A stretch of 64,000 bases of DNA from Asterias amurensis (GCF_032118995.1 NC_092669.1:5393501-5457500), one strand, 5' to 3'. Positions 13,901 through 34,994 are shown, counted from the stretch's first letter. Translations and numbers: made by a program. The notes: a model not told the origin generated them from the sequence alone.

Positions 13901-16170
13901 ATGTTCGTTATTGCGTTGGTCAGTAGCTCCGAAGAGATTCCACAAACGATGGTCACAATGAGGTAATGAAGTGACGTCACCTCATGCATTATTCATGCCC
14001 TAAGTACCATTAATTGTATTAATATTAGCAGATTAATTTTAGCTCTATCTGTCGATAAACTATTGTCATCATAATCCATCATATGAACTGATTTTTTTTC
14101 CATAATATTATTGGCCGAAGTAGCTCGCCCATTTGTGGACATCTTCAAACGATAGGAAATTTACAGCACTCATACATTATTCATGAAGTGCTTGCACCTC
14201 ATTGGTTGAAAGATTGTACCTACGGCACTCATACATTATTCATGAACTATGGTTACGTTCTTGTATCTTATTAGTTGAAATGTAGCCTAATGGTGTACTA
14301 AATGGTCACTGATTTTTCAAATTGACGGGCACATTGTCAACTGTTTTCTTTCCATCCAGATGCGTTAAGAAGTCAGACAAATCTCTATCACTCGGACTCA
14401 GACACGTTTTTACTAGAGTTTTGGGTAAGTACAGCGGTGTTATGTGCATTAAAGGCACGGGGTACTAAAATAACACAAAATGTATGTTTACCATTAAAAA
14501 AACCTACTTGGTAACGAACAATTGAGAGTTGTTGGAAGAAAAAAAAAAAAAAAAAAAAAAACGAATTTCTCACTCAAATATTAAAAGACTTCTGGCCTGG
14601 AACAATTTAATTGTGTTACAGGGTTGTTTTTCTTCTTGCATTGATTTTCAATGACCATTTAAGTCAAAATGTACATAATAGGTTTGTTATTTTATGCATA
14701 ATGTTGAGATACACCAAGTGAGAGTAGCCTTCTGGTCTTTGACAATATTGTTACCAATTTAAAGGTGTCCAGCCGTCCATTTCACCAAACTCTTCCTAGC
14801 TTAGGATTAATCTTAGGACTTTGGATGAGTTAAGTTCTGTATCCGAATACGTTAGAGCGTATTGAACCCATCCTAAGTTAGGACGAGTTACTCGTCCTAA
14901 CTGAGTGGCACGGTTGGCTTGTGCGTAAAGCGCTCGCCTCTCACCAAGGTGACCCCGGTTCGATTCCCGGTCGGGGCCATATGTGAGTTGAGTTGTGCGT
15001 TGGTTCTCTGCTGTGCCACGAGGGTTTTACAGACTATCCGGTTTTCCTCCCTAAGGAAAAAATCAAACACTTTCGATCTTGGCTGTGCTCCGTGGTCATA
15101 ATGGGTTGATGTGGCTGGCAGCTGAATGCGCCCTTGCATGCCTGCTTCTCGAACACGTTGTAGCCGCGTCCTTCGCAATTCAGCTCTTAGCTGCGAGTAA
15201 GGACGATTAGCCCCCCAAATTATTATTATTATTATAGGATTAATCCTAGCGTTTTAAAATCGGCTGCAGTGCCTTTTAAGACACTGGACACTATTGGTAC
15301 TGTCAAAGACCAGTCTTCTCACCTAGTGTATCTCAACATGCATGAAATAACAAACATGTGAAAACTTGAGCTCAATTGGTCGTTGAAGTTGCGAGATAAT
15401 AAAAAATGGCAGAAATAAACACCCTTGTTACAAGTTGTGTGCTGTCAGACGCTTGATTTCGAGACTTCAAAATTCTAAATCTGAGGTCTTGAAATCAATT
15501 AATTCGTGGAAAATTACTTCTTTCTCGTAAACAACGTTACTTCAAAGGGAGCTATTTCTCACAATGTTTCATACTATCAACCTCTCCCCATTACTCGTTA
15601 CCAAGTAAGGTTTTATGCTAATAATTATTTCGAGTAATTACCAATAGTGTCCACTGCATTTAACTGTGCGTTATAGGGGAACTCCGTGCATGACGACACC
15701 GCAGAGTTGCACATTAGACTTAATACCGTCATACCGAGATAATAATTCGGGATATCGTCACCTTTATGGTATCCTCATCCTGCTGTCTACTATCTCATGA
15801 TCTCGAAAAGTTGGGTGGAACTTCCAGAAAGAGTGCTTTATCATATCATAATTATTTTTGGTTTACCTGATCATAATGCAACACTTTTTTTTATATCGCA
15901 GGTAATATCCCGGCGCCGCTGTACTATGGGGCCGCAATCGACGCAACATGCCGTCTTTGGCAGATGTTTTGCGGCGTGAGGGGAGAGTGCTGGGCCTACA
16001 ACCTCCCGGACTTTCGCTTCGCTTACATGGGTGTCACAGTAGCCCTGAAGACGGTCAGCGCATTCTCCTACGTGGTTACATTGGTTCTTCTTCGGAGACG
16101 AACGTTAAAGGTGCCTAAAGGAACGTCTGAATTGGAAGATGGTGATTGGAAGCAGAAAGGATTGGAATAA
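4920..16170 (+). CDS. organic anion transporter, SLCO/OATP family
   Basis: Coding exons: 4920-5655, 7091-7200, 8186-8444, 10526-10690, 11153-11354, 12885-13032, 13790-13962, 14360-14424 and 15902-16170. All introns are GT-AG and the phases join without a break, giving 708 residues, a normal length for this family. OATPs are twelve-helix plasma-membrane carriers for bile salts, hormone conjugates and other amphipathic anions. Evidence seen: the family signature DTLWVGAWWLG at residues 287-297; hydrophobic segments from about residue 65; a Kazal-like extracellular loop (residues 504-568) with ten cysteines, including CNANCGC and VCGTDG; and the late motif GNIPAPLYYGAAID in the last exon. The start is the first Met of the open exon, about 65 residues before the first membrane segment. 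Many introns carry MITEs (families A, B, D, E, H, K, W), none in an exon. The subfamily cannot be fixed from this reading. Confidence 0.95.
6090..6390. mobile_element. family W MITE, 9-bp duplication, in transporter intron 1
   Basis: Both ends read TAGCCTTTARTCAAGGCGCA inward. The flanks 6081-6089 and 6391-6399 are both GCGGTTCCC, a perfect 9-bp target duplication. A family K element has inserted inside (6112-6276); without it and its duplication W is about 127 bp. No coding capacity. Confidence 0.88.
6112..6276 (-). mobile_element. family K MITE nested in W
   Basis: Starts TAGACTTGACTCAAGTCCC and ends with the complement of TAGAATTGATTCAAGTCCC. The flanks AGGCGCACA (6103-6111) and AGGCGCACG (6277-6285) are a 9-bp duplication with one mismatch. 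Homologous to 39015-39188 in the opposite orientation. Confidence 0.86.
6855..7029. mobile_element. family H palindromic MITE
   Basis: The inverted ends begin AGGCCCTTTCGAATCCACGG and end CCGTGGTTTCAAAAAAGGGC, with inner arms GAATTCGGCTTTAGGCTC and GAGCCGAATC. It ends 62 bp before transporter exon 2. Confidence 0.75.
7440..8156. mobile_element. two abutting family A MITEs, opposite orientation
   Basis: The first copy (7440 to about 7787) starts TTTAAAGGCACACC. The second (about 7788 to 8156) starts CAGTGGACACTATTGG and ends CCACTGCCTTTAA. Their internal blocks run in opposite directions. The pair fills most of transporter intron 2 and ends 29 bp before exon 3. Confidence 0.85.
8574..8937 (-). 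mobile_element. family A MITE in transporter intron 3
   Basis: Runs from AAAGACACTGACACTATTGG to CCAATAGTGTCCACTGCC, with the internal pair GAGGTCTCGAAATC-like and GAGCCGTTTCTCACAA. Begins about 130 bp after exon 3. Confidence 0.85.
8938..10269. other. intron 3 sequence without recognised feature
   Basis: No exon or clear element. It contains an imperfect pair, GTTACGTCATGGTCATG near 9463 and its complement-like CATGACGTCA near 9539, and A-rich tracts at 10148-10250. Confidence 0.45.
10270..10430. mobile_element. family H palindromic MITE
   Basis: Ends TTTCGAAACCTCGGCTTTGG and CCAAAGCCTTGGTGTCGAAA, inner GATTCGGCTTCAAGCTC and GAGCCGAATCC. It ends about 95 bp before transporter exon 4. Confidence 0.75.
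11376..11784. mobile_element. family D inverted-repeat element
   Basis: The left arm has ACAGATTTACATTAAACTTA and GAAATGAGTAAAACAATTTCGT. The right arm carries the complements (TTACTCATTTCTCAGAA, TGTATGTTTAATGTAAATGTGG). It begins about 20 bp after exon 5. Partial copies lie at 26826-26975 and 33047-33330. Confidence 0.72.
11805..11910. repeat. family T inverted repeat with CTCF-like core
   Basis: Starts GGAACGCTAGGTGGCAGCAG and contains the inverse partner GGTAAGTCTGCTGCCA near 11893. The GCTAGGTGGCAGCAG part resembles the core of the animal CTCF motif, but this may be only a transposon end. Confidence 0.55.
12348..12572. mobile_element. family E-related MITE (E')
   Basis: Left end GGGCCAATTTCATGGCTCTG, right end CAGGG...CCATGAAATAGGGCCC as an inverted repeat. 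It shares its right boundary with a typical E copy that starts one base later, so two related elements lie in tandem. Confidence 0.7.
12574..12815. mobile_element. family E MITE
   Basis: Left end GGGCCCAATTTCATAGAGCT and right end its complement, with inner inverted TTTGCCTAGCATGAAATTTC and GAAATTTCATGCTAAGCAAA. It lies in transporter intron 5, 69 bp before exon 6. Confidence 0.88.
13160..13567. mobile_element. family B hairpin MITE
   Basis: Starts TTAAAGGAACACGTTGCCTT. The centre is a near-palindrome around GGGAGTCAAA and TTGACTCCC. The right end is decayed (GCAATGTCTTCCTCTAA). In transporter intron 6. Confidence 0.85.
13600..13741. repeat. family T inverted repeat, second copy
   Basis: Ends GGTAAGTCTGCTGCCACCTA and GCGTTCC, the inverse of the 11805 copy's start, and holds a weaker partner near 13615. 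It ends about 50 bp before exon 7. Confidence 0.55.
14449..14768 (+). mobile_element. family A MITE, diverged, in transporter intron 8
   Basis: Begins TTAAAGGCACGG only 25 bp after the exon 8 donor and ends near TTTAAAGGTGTCCAG. Contains a 22-base A run and the blocks TTGAGATACACCAAGTGAGA and GGTCTTTGACAAT. Confidence 0.65.
14783..15262. mobile_element. family G element interrupted by a SINE
   Basis: The flanks carry TTTCACCAAACTCTTCCTAG, CTTAGGATTAATCTTAGGAC and TTAGGACGAGTTACTCGTCC on the left and ATAGGATTAATCCTAGCG on the right. A tRNA-derived SINE sits inside. A related G copy is nested at 16590-16732, and a fragment lies at 37730-37756. Confidence 0.6.
14904..15236 (+). mobile_element. 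tRNA-derived SINE, second family
   Basis: The head reads like a tRNA gene: a TGGCTTGTGCG A-box-like stretch at about 14916-14926, then GGTTCGATTCCC (B box) at about 14957-14968 and a GTCGGGGCC stem side. The unrelated body ends in a (TTA)n tail at about 15220-15235. The body differs from that of the 2410 SINE, so these are two SINE families. Confidence 0.8.
15276..15663 (-). mobile_element. family A MITE
   Basis: Full length, starting TTAAGACACTGGACACTATT and ending CCAATAGTGTCCACTGCATTTAA. Lies in transporter intron 8 right after the G/SINE composite. Confidence 0.88.
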
Positions 16171-16511
16171 TAGAAAATAATTTTTAAAAAGGAATTCCCT
16201 GGTTATGTTTTAGGTAGTTACTTTTAGTGTATAGACAAATAGTCAACTCAGTGCCTAAATCATGGTTCTATTTTGTTTTATTTACACCATTTGTAATAAT
16301 TAATTTAAAGAGCACCACGCATAATGTGTCCACCAACTGCGACACATCACACACACAACCCTCGTTTAGTTGCTGAAAGGCGTTAACGAGTACTGGCATA
16401 TAGATGTAAACTAGCCCATGATATTAACCCAGTTGAAACCAGTTCGACGTACTTGTCACAAACTGGTTCAGTTGAACTGGGAATTGATAACTGGTTAGAA
16501 CTGGTTACTGT

Positions 16512-16833
16512 GGCCCATTTCGAAACCATGGCTTTTGCTTTGAATTCGGCTTCAGGCTCCGTCCTCTCGTCTGAAGCCCTGTGGTCGATTTCTCAAAGAG
16601 TTAGGACTCGTCTTATCTCGAGTTATGACGAGGTCCTAACTTAGGATTAATCTTAAGGTCCGCATGCTACAGTGCAGGGTTGGAACTCGTCCTAAGTCCT
16701 AAGATTAGTCTTAAGTTAGGAAGAGTTTTATGGAGCGCGTACACAAAGCACGCGCAATATTGTCAAAACAACCGCAGGCCAAGCTCGTCTGAGCCGAATC
16801 CAAAGCCGAAGCCGTGGAATCGAAAACGGCCTA
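16512..16833. mobile_element. family H MITE interrupted by family G
   Basis: The H arms GGCCCATTTCGAAACCATGG and CCGTGGAATCGAAAACGGCC flank an inserted G copy at about 16590-16732 (GAGTTAGGACTCGTC to GTTAGGAAGAGTTTTATG). Other H copies lack the insert, so G came second. It lies in the presumed 3' UTR of the transporter gene. Confidence 0.7.
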
Positions 16834-17419
16834 TTACTCCCTTCACTGCTAAACTGGTTTATGTTGCTACCAGATGAATCCCCATGTACAGTTCGACACC
16901 AGTAGTCCAGTTTTAAAACAGTTGACATAAGTTGACTGAACTGGTTTCTAATAGAAATTTCACCTACACAGGAGCTATAAGTTTGTCGCTTTATATTTTT
17001 GCTTCTAGTCATGGATTTTCACAAACGTTGCATAGTTCGTGTCACCAGCTGTGTTTTTGTTTTTCTATCTATCATGGGGCCAGCATTTTTCTTAATAATA
17101 TTATAAGTTTTAGTTTTGTACACACTTTGTTAACCTTTTTATTTTTAATCTGTTATTAATATTTGGTATCCTTGTAAATAACTTTTTTAGGGGCTGCGAC
17201 CCATCAGAAGGCGCTATATATTAATGCTGATTTTTTTATTTTTTTTTTATTTAACATTAATTTGATAATTTGAGTGGATGGAAAAGCGGCCTGATCGAGA
17301 CGTAGGCCTATATAGTGAGACCAAAATGTTGTCGACGTCGCTAGAGATTCTGAGTTTGACAAGGACTTCTTATCAGAGTCCTTATTCTGATCTAACAGGA
17401 AACCTACCTCTACACTTTG

Positions 17420-17425
17420 AATAAA
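17420..17425 (+). other. candidate polyadenylation signal, transporter gene
   Basis: First AATAAA after the stop codon that I found, about 1.25 kb downstream. A second lies near 17457-17462. A long 3' UTR would then include the H/G composite. Weak evidence without transcripts. Confidence 0.3.
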
Positions 17426-17462
17426 TAAATACTTTTTTGAGAGAGATCTCTACACCAATAAA

Positions 17463-18531
17463 TAACTGTTTTTTAACAATATACCTGTAATATTATGCAA
17501 ACAAAAATCATAGTGTCGTATTAACTTTTATACTTATGGGCATCAGCTCACGTGGTTACCCTTGCAGATTCAAAGTCAACAATTTTGAGCGTCAATGGTG
17601 GACTTTCGTGCATTACATTCACACTGCTATGCACCGTGAATGTAATGCATGATGGGACTGAGCATTTTTTGAACAGAGCATAATGATGGGCCGAATAAAT
17701 AAAAACTAGCATTTTCTTTTACTAGCCTTTTACTTAAATCCTTATAAATAAAAGTAAGCCTTAATATTGCTAGTAATTGGTCGAACTAGTAGGTAAAATC
17801 AATGCTTGAGGGACTTTTCTTATTGAGATGTAAATAAAACCGACATTTTACTATTACCTGATAGTTTCACAAAATACTGGGCCGTATTAACAAATTTCGT
17901 TAAGTTTAAGATCAGGCATGAGAATTTGCCCAAATCTCTAAAATAACCTTTTACTGGAAAAACACCATTTACTTGAACGGATTAGTAAATGGTCAGAGAA
18001 AAGCACAATAGCGGGGTATTCAGGAGTATAACAATAGAGGCATGGACTCGCTGAAATGCAGGAGGGGCAGGTTCCACTTAGTTAATTTTTTGATGGCGAC
18101 AGTGGCTATGATGAGGAAACAGCCAGCCTCTCCACCCCAGAGCTCCAGAGATTGGTACTTTTAGAGCAATATTAAAGTACATAACAAATTTATGAGTAAC
18201 ATTTATAGTTGAATCATTGGGCCAAGGGAAAAATAACCCTTTAATACTGACCCAATACCGAGCCATAATGCAACACTGTTGTCACGTAAGTAAAATCTTT
18301 AGCTCCTCATACAGTAGCTTGTAAAAATACAAGTAATTGCTACAGTATGTTAGTACAATGTCGTTTTTATTTATATGTCTTTAAGTGAAAGGTAATCCCG
18401 CGAGAAAAAAGTTCATGCCTGATCTTTTACTTTTCAGCCTTCTTGCAATGCTGTACCATTAACTTGATAAGTAATTGCTAGTTGTTATTTATTCGGCCCA
18501 ATGAGCGTGATTGATCACACAGCGCCTGGGG
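17463..18531. other. intergenic spacer
   Basis: AT-rich. The only structure seen is a hairpin near 17612-17652 (GTGCATTACATTCAC and its complement). No exon recognised. Confidence 0.45.
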
Positions 18532-19588
18532 TTAAAGGAACACGTTGCCTTGGAGTCGGTCGAGTTGGTATTTGAAAAGCGTTTGTAACCGTTTGTTATG
18601 AACCGACTAGCCTTGCTCAAGGCAGTCGAATTATTCACTCCGAAAAAAGACCGCCGCTGTATAAAAACCCACCCGTATTCACTGTGCGTAAAACCCACCC
18701 GTATTCACTGTGCGTAACATCGCACGACACGATGCCCCCGTACACTATCCGCATGCGGAGGCCGTCAGGCCGACAGCCTTGTAGGATCTGTGTTGAAGCC
18801 ACTGACCTCATTACTATAATAAGCGAAGAGTTCCCACGGTCAGCTCATTACCATAATGCCCGCGAAAGACGAGACATGTTTACCTCACACACCACCACCA
18901 CGGACGCATGATAGGGTCCAAAGGTCGTGATAAGGGAAGTGCGTGATTGGACGTCAAAATGAATAATTCATTTGCCTCACATCCTGTGTTGTCTGATAGG
19001 TCTGACGAACGATATACATATTCATGAGCTGCATACTAGCATATCCTCGAGCCCCCCCAATTTCGTCCACTATTGGAATTTTTTCAATACAACACATTAA
19101 AACGGGAAGATACAGATCCGACAAGGCTGTCGGCCTGACGGCCTCCGCATGCGGTTAGTGGTGTACGAGTGCGATGACTTGTGCGAACAGTATTCGTGCG
19201 ATGTGACAGTGTGTATACGGGTTGGTCATTCGGTGTGATCGCACACACCATGCACAGGGTATACGGCGGGTGGGTTTACAGCTGCGTCTTTTCGGAGCGA
19301 ATAATGCGACTGCCTTGAGCAAGGCTATGAACCGACATGATTAGAAAGATATTTTGAAAGTAGAATACAATGATCCACACAATATATATCTCAAAATTGC
19401 GTGTTTCAAAAAAATTGACTCCCATAAATGGCCGACCGTGTTAGTCGACGAGGTACAAGGAAAACCACGCAATTTTGAGGCATTTTGTGTGGATCATTGT
19501 ACTTTTTAAACATTGTATTTTATAACAAACGGTTACAAACGCTTTTCAAAGACCAACTCGAACGATCCAAGGCAACGTGTTCCTTTAA
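18532..19588. mobile_element. family B MITE split by element C
   Basis: Left part 18532-18607 starts TTAAAGGAACACGTTGCCTT. Right part 19328-19588 ends GCAACGTGTTCCTTTAA. The break is an element C insertion with a 9-bp duplication. The right end abuts a family A copy at TTAATTAA. Confidence 0.9.
18608..19327. mobile_element. element C, 720 bp, 9-bp target duplication
   Basis: Termini TAGCCTTGCTCAAGGCAGTC inverted, with similarity continuing inward for more than 150 bp, so both halves form a loose foldback. TGAACCGAC flanks both sides (18599-18607, 19328-19336). No gene inside, so it is non-autonomous. A nearly identical copy is at 52603-53321; by eye I count about six differences. Confidence 0.93.
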
Positions 19589-19976
19589 TTAAAGGCAGTG
19601 GACATTGTTGGTAGTTGTCAAAGACTAGCCTTCACAGTTGGTGTATCTCAACATATGCATAAAAAAACAAACCTGTGAAAATTTGAGCTCAATCGGTCAT
19701 CGAACTTGCGAGATAATAATGAAAGAAAAAAAACACCCTTGTCACATGAAGTTGTGTGCGTTTAGACGGTTGATTTCGAGACCTCGGGTTCTAAATCTGA
19801 GGTCTCGAAATAAAACTAGTGGAAAATTTCTTCTTTCTCGAAAACTATGGCACTTCAGAGGGAGCCGTTTCTCACAATGTTTTATACCATCAACCTCTCC
19901 CCATTACTCGTCACCAAGAAAGGTTTTATGATAATAATTATTTTGAGTAATTACCAATAGTGTCCACTGCCTTTAA
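19589..19976 (-). mobile_element. family A MITE
   Basis: Full length, TTAAAGGCAGTGGACATTGT to GTGTCCACTGCCTTTAA, directly joined to the preceding B copy. Confidence 0.9.
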
Positions 19977-20381
19977 GGCGACGCTGGGGGCCGGAGACGA
20001 GCGAACTCCAGCCCATGTTATTTTGCACGTGGAACACAATCTCAGCAGGCGGACGGAATTAGAATTCCCTGGGACACCGGCCATGGTCATCTTTTTAGTT
20101 AAGTTCATTAAAGTCTGGAACGCGTTCAAACACATGTTGTTATCAGTTTGTAATCATTATCTATATTGTTTGTACTAAACAAAATTTCTCTTGGGTGGAC
20201 TGTTTTTTTTTTGGCAGCGACCCGTTCTTGTGTGACTTCTTTTGACGACATCTTCTTTGTTTCTGAATGAATCTTTTATTAAGTATCTTGTACAAACCAA
20301 ACTCAGGGTACTTGTTTTCTATCGATTTAGGGCGCTGTTCACATCGAGCAGTTGCTACGAGGGCTGAAAGTCAGAGTCTTA

Positions 20382-20510
20382 GGCCGTGTCCGAAACGACA
20401 ACTTCGGCTACAGCTACGTCTAGATCAGCGCGTCTGTCAGTGTTGAAGAATAGGCAGACGCGCGCGCCCTAGCCGTAGCTGTAGCCGAAGTCGCCGTTTC
20501 GGACACGGCC
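20382..20510. mobile_element. family L palindromic MITE
   Basis: The inverted ends GGCCGTGTCCGAAACG and CGTTTCGGACACGGCC enclose CTTCGGCTACAGCTACG and CGTAGCTGTAGCCGAAG, about 129 bp in all. No clear target duplication (TTA left, ATA right). Confidence 0.8.
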
Positions 20511-20545
20511 ATAGTTTCACGATTTTCCCAAGTAAACAGCCCATT

Positions 20546-21626
20546 GGGTCGTATGAATAAAAAGTAGTATTTACTGACAAGTACTAGCAAAAAGTAAAAG
20601 CATAAACTTCCAAGTAGAAGCATTCAGTAAAAGCATCTTCTAAATTCCGTATGAATAAACCTATTCTTTTACTGCAAAGTAGTCACTTAATGCTTTGGAG
20701 TAAATACTTCTGATAATACCATGGCTGAATGGCTCTTAACAAAAGGTTTCCTTTGTATTACAACTCCCATTCACGTCTACGTACGCGCTCACACACACAC
20801 AGCCAAAGCAGCATTTGATTTAACAGAAACATAGAAATCTTTAAGTCAGCCATGAGGTTTTTATTCTGACAACATTTTGGTGAAGACGACTCATCTGGAC
20901 ACACAGAATAAAAACGTTTTTGTTAAGCTTTTGAAACTTAGAGTGGAGCATGACATCGCTGTATAGAGAAGATGAGAGCTGGATATGAGAGCATAGCTAT
21001 TTAACTTAAACTTAAAAGTTTTAATTATAACACGAACAACATTCTATTGAAATGCATCTAATTGTTTAAAAAATTAATTCTTCTGATTTTATGAACAATA
21101 AGCCTTAATGATCGAGGAATTCATTTCTGAGTTGAAAAAATTCTTTATATCTTTTTAAAAAGCTTACTGTAATGATACAAAACGGTTTTTTTTACAAACG
21201 GTTTTGTTTTATCCTCAGCAGAGTTTGTGTGTATTGTTTCTGTTGTGAAACACTGTGTATGTGTCTATTTAATATTTCAGTGATGTCTTTCCTATGGACT
21301 AAAACATTTATCCTGTGAGGAACATTCATAAACACTGCCATTTCTTCGGACGAGCCTTTTACTTCTGTGCCCAAGGTAGCTCTGGAGCTACCTTGAAAAA
21401 TCACTAGTGTTTACTTGCATTTTGTAGTATATTCTCCGTTTTATTCATATGGAAGTAAGTAAGTGCTAAAATTAAAAGAATTTACTTTTTGGTAAAAGTA
21501 GATACTTTTAGCATTTTAGTAAATACTTTTAAGTAACAGTTTTTACTTCCTTTTATTCATATGGATGGTAGTAAATACTTGAAATTTTCAAGTAAAAGTA
21601 AGTACTACTTTTTATTCATACGACCC
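20546..21626. mobile_element. family S element, 1.08 kb, 3-bp duplication
   Basis: Ends GGGTCGTATGAATAAAAAGT and its complement ACTTTTTATTCATACGACCC, flanked by ATT on both sides (20543-20545, 21627-21629). Subterminal AGTAAAAGTA-like motifs recur at both ends. No coding region recognised. Confidence 0.8.
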
Positions 21627-21682
21627 ATTGTTCTTCGCCTAAAGTTTTTGGGATTTCCGCCGAGGTTTATTAAACGGTTTGT

Positions 21683-22539
21683 TATGGTGGCCCCGAAGGG
21701 ACATCGCATAACGCAAACGTGTGCGCACACGTATGCAATGTCGTGAAACAAATCGTGAATATATGCGCACACGTATACAATATCGTGAAACAATTCGCGA
21801 ATTTATGTGCGCACACGTATGCAATGTCGTGAAACAATTCGCGAATATGTGCGCACACGTATGCAATGTCGTGAAACAAATCGCGAATATGTGCGCACAC
21901 GTATGCAATCTCGTGAACCAAATCGTGAACATGTGCGCACACGTATGCAATTTCGTGAACCAAATCGTGAATATGTGCGCACACGAGTGCGATTTGTTTT
22001 GCAATGTCGTGAATTTTATTGCATACCATGTTGCATACCATTAGGATGATGTCATAGTTGTGGATAACTTGTTACCGATCTAGGGAGTACTGTGGCGCTA
22101 CAGCAGGCTCCCTCTGTAAGGCATGTGTATACCCAGGAACTTGGCACCAGGCCAAGGACGACCACACGCCTCGCTTGCCTCACAACAAAGACTACTGCTT
22201 CAATGACTACCGCTTATCTCACTGTTGGAAAGAAACCCCCCCCAGATCATTAGACATTTTATTCAAAGGTATGCAACATGGTATGCAATAAAATTCACGA
22301 CATCGCAAATAATATTCGCAGACGTGTGCGCACATATTCGCGAATTGTTTCACGACATTGCATACGTGTGCGCACATATTTGCGAATTGTTTCACGACAT
22401 TGCATACGTGTGCGCACATATTCGCGAATTGTTTCACGACATTGCATTCGTGTGCGCACATATTTGCGAATTGTTTTACGACATTGCATACGTATGCGCA
22501 CACGTTTGCGATATGCGATGTCCCTTCAGGGCCACCATA
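21683..22539. mobile_element. foldback-like element with 42-bp repeat arms
   Basis: The ends TATGGTGGCCCCGAAGGGAC and GTCCCTTCAGGGCCACCATA are inverted. Inside, the left arm has about seven copies and the right arm about five inverted copies of a 42-bp unit (GTGCGCACACGTATGCAATG then TCGTGAAACAATTCGCGAAT). The inner arm ends match as GCATACCATGTTGCATACC and its complement, around a 220-bp unique centre. Flanking GTTTGT (21677-21682, 22540-22545) is a candidate 6-bp duplication. The open frames here exist because 42 is divisible by three. Confidence 0.9.
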
Positions 22540-22545
22540 GTTTGT

Positions 22546-23143
22546 GCATTGTTTTTCTTGCCACTAAAATTATAAAGCTGATTGTTTGATTGTGTTATAT
22601 TTATGTACTGATTTTAAGCCTAAAATAGTTGTATTTTGTCATTGCGTTTAATTTGGTCGCACATGTAATTGGGGATTGTTATTCATACACGCATATTGTC
22701 GTTGGTTGATATAACACAGGTTAACGCATAATAGTCTATGATTCAGTCAGTTGCTAATTGTGTTTATGTGGTAATTATAGCCCAGGGTTTATAGGTCAAA
22801 GTTTGTATAATAGATTCCCTTCAGGCACATGGGTCAATGTAAACATTGCTTTATTCAGTCCTTTATTTGCATAATTATTGGGGTAATTCTGGTTGGGTCC
22901 AATTAATTGGTACAATCACTGAGTATTTCTTGTGACATATATTTTTGTTTCTATTTTCATTGTAGTTAATCTGTGCTAATCACAATGCCTAATAAGAAGA
23001 AGAAGAGATATTAAAGAAACCAATCACAGAAGCACAGCATTTTCGTATTTGGCTGATTCATATCTTTTGATCTAAGCTTTATCAAAAAAAAAAAAAAGAT
23101 CGGTCCCAGTGAAGAACAGGTAGCATAGTCACTAGAGATAATA
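22546..23143. other. intergenic spacer before cathepsin D
   Basis: AT-rich, with a 14-base A run at about 23084-23097. No gene or repeat end recognised. Confidence 0.45.
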
Positions 23144-23391
23144 GGTGCATTCGATTAGCTTCCCGGGTCGACTCCGGTCTGCCCGTCGGTACGTTTGAAT
23201 TGCTTTGACGACGTCATTCCAGGGGCTCACCCGGGTCATCCCCGAGTCCCCCTGCTTGTGGGTCACTTGGGGCTGGCCCAAGGTGCATGACGTCACCACG
23301 AGAGGGTGAGTGATCGTTCGATTAGCTCTTGTCAGGGGCTCACCCGAGGGAGAATAATGGAGACACGGGGAAGCAGCAGCTGAACGCACTA
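23144..23391. mobile_element. family J MITE, decayed
   Basis: Starts GGTGCATTCGATTAGCTTCC and ends GAACGCAC-like. Inner GGGCTCACCCG motifs are shared with the large J element at 39987-40927. It lies about 370 bp upstream of the cathepsin D start. Confidence 0.6.
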
Positions 23392-23575
23392 CTACAACGG
23401 AAAAATAATTATGTACAGTTCCTACCGCTAGGGGGCGGATATTATCATACAAACAATAAACTTAATCGACTGAATCAAGTCTACTTTCAACGCAGACAGC
23501 CAGTGCAATACGATGTAATGCACTCAACAAACAGCTTTTTGTTTCGGGAACCAGCGAAGTATCAGATGATCAAAA

Positions 23576-23584
23576 TCACATGAC
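23576..23584 (+). promoter_or_regulatory. candidate MiT/TFE (M-box/CLEAR-like) E-box
   Basis: TCACATGAC lies about 180 bp before the cathepsin D start codon. It matches the M-box form of the MiT/TFE site and is one base from the core of the lysosomal CLEAR motif. One short match is expected by chance now and then, so this rests mainly on its position. Confidence 0.35.
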
Positions 23585-23761
23585 AGTGAGTTGGGACTTT
23601 GGCATGCTGCAAAAACAACATTCTTTTGTTTTGAGTTGGACCCCGTGACAGTGCAAAGTCAAGTAGTTGTGTTTCTGCCTTTGTGTCTTTCCTTGCGAAA
23701 CAGTCAAGTGAGCAACAAGTTCTTTTTCCGTTCTCGTGGTTTTAAAAACCGTGATTTCAAG

Positions 23762-34994
<11,233 letters not shown>

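Noticed and set aside
14936..14979. Functional tRNA gene
   Set aside because: The A- and B-box-like stretch is present but the 3' half of a cloverleaf is not, and it leads into a SINE body with a TTA tail.
18684..18911. Open frame present identically at 52679-52906
   Set aside because: It lies inside both copies of element C. Identity reflects recent transposition, and the peptide has no recognisable domain.
21639..22044. Cys/His-rich repeat proteins read in several frames on both strands
   Set aside because: They come from the 42-bp period being a multiple of three inside a foldback element. No splice, start or family evidence supports a gene.
22219..22589. Second set of repeat-encoded proteins
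   Set aside because: Mirror image of the same 42-bp repeats in the right arm.
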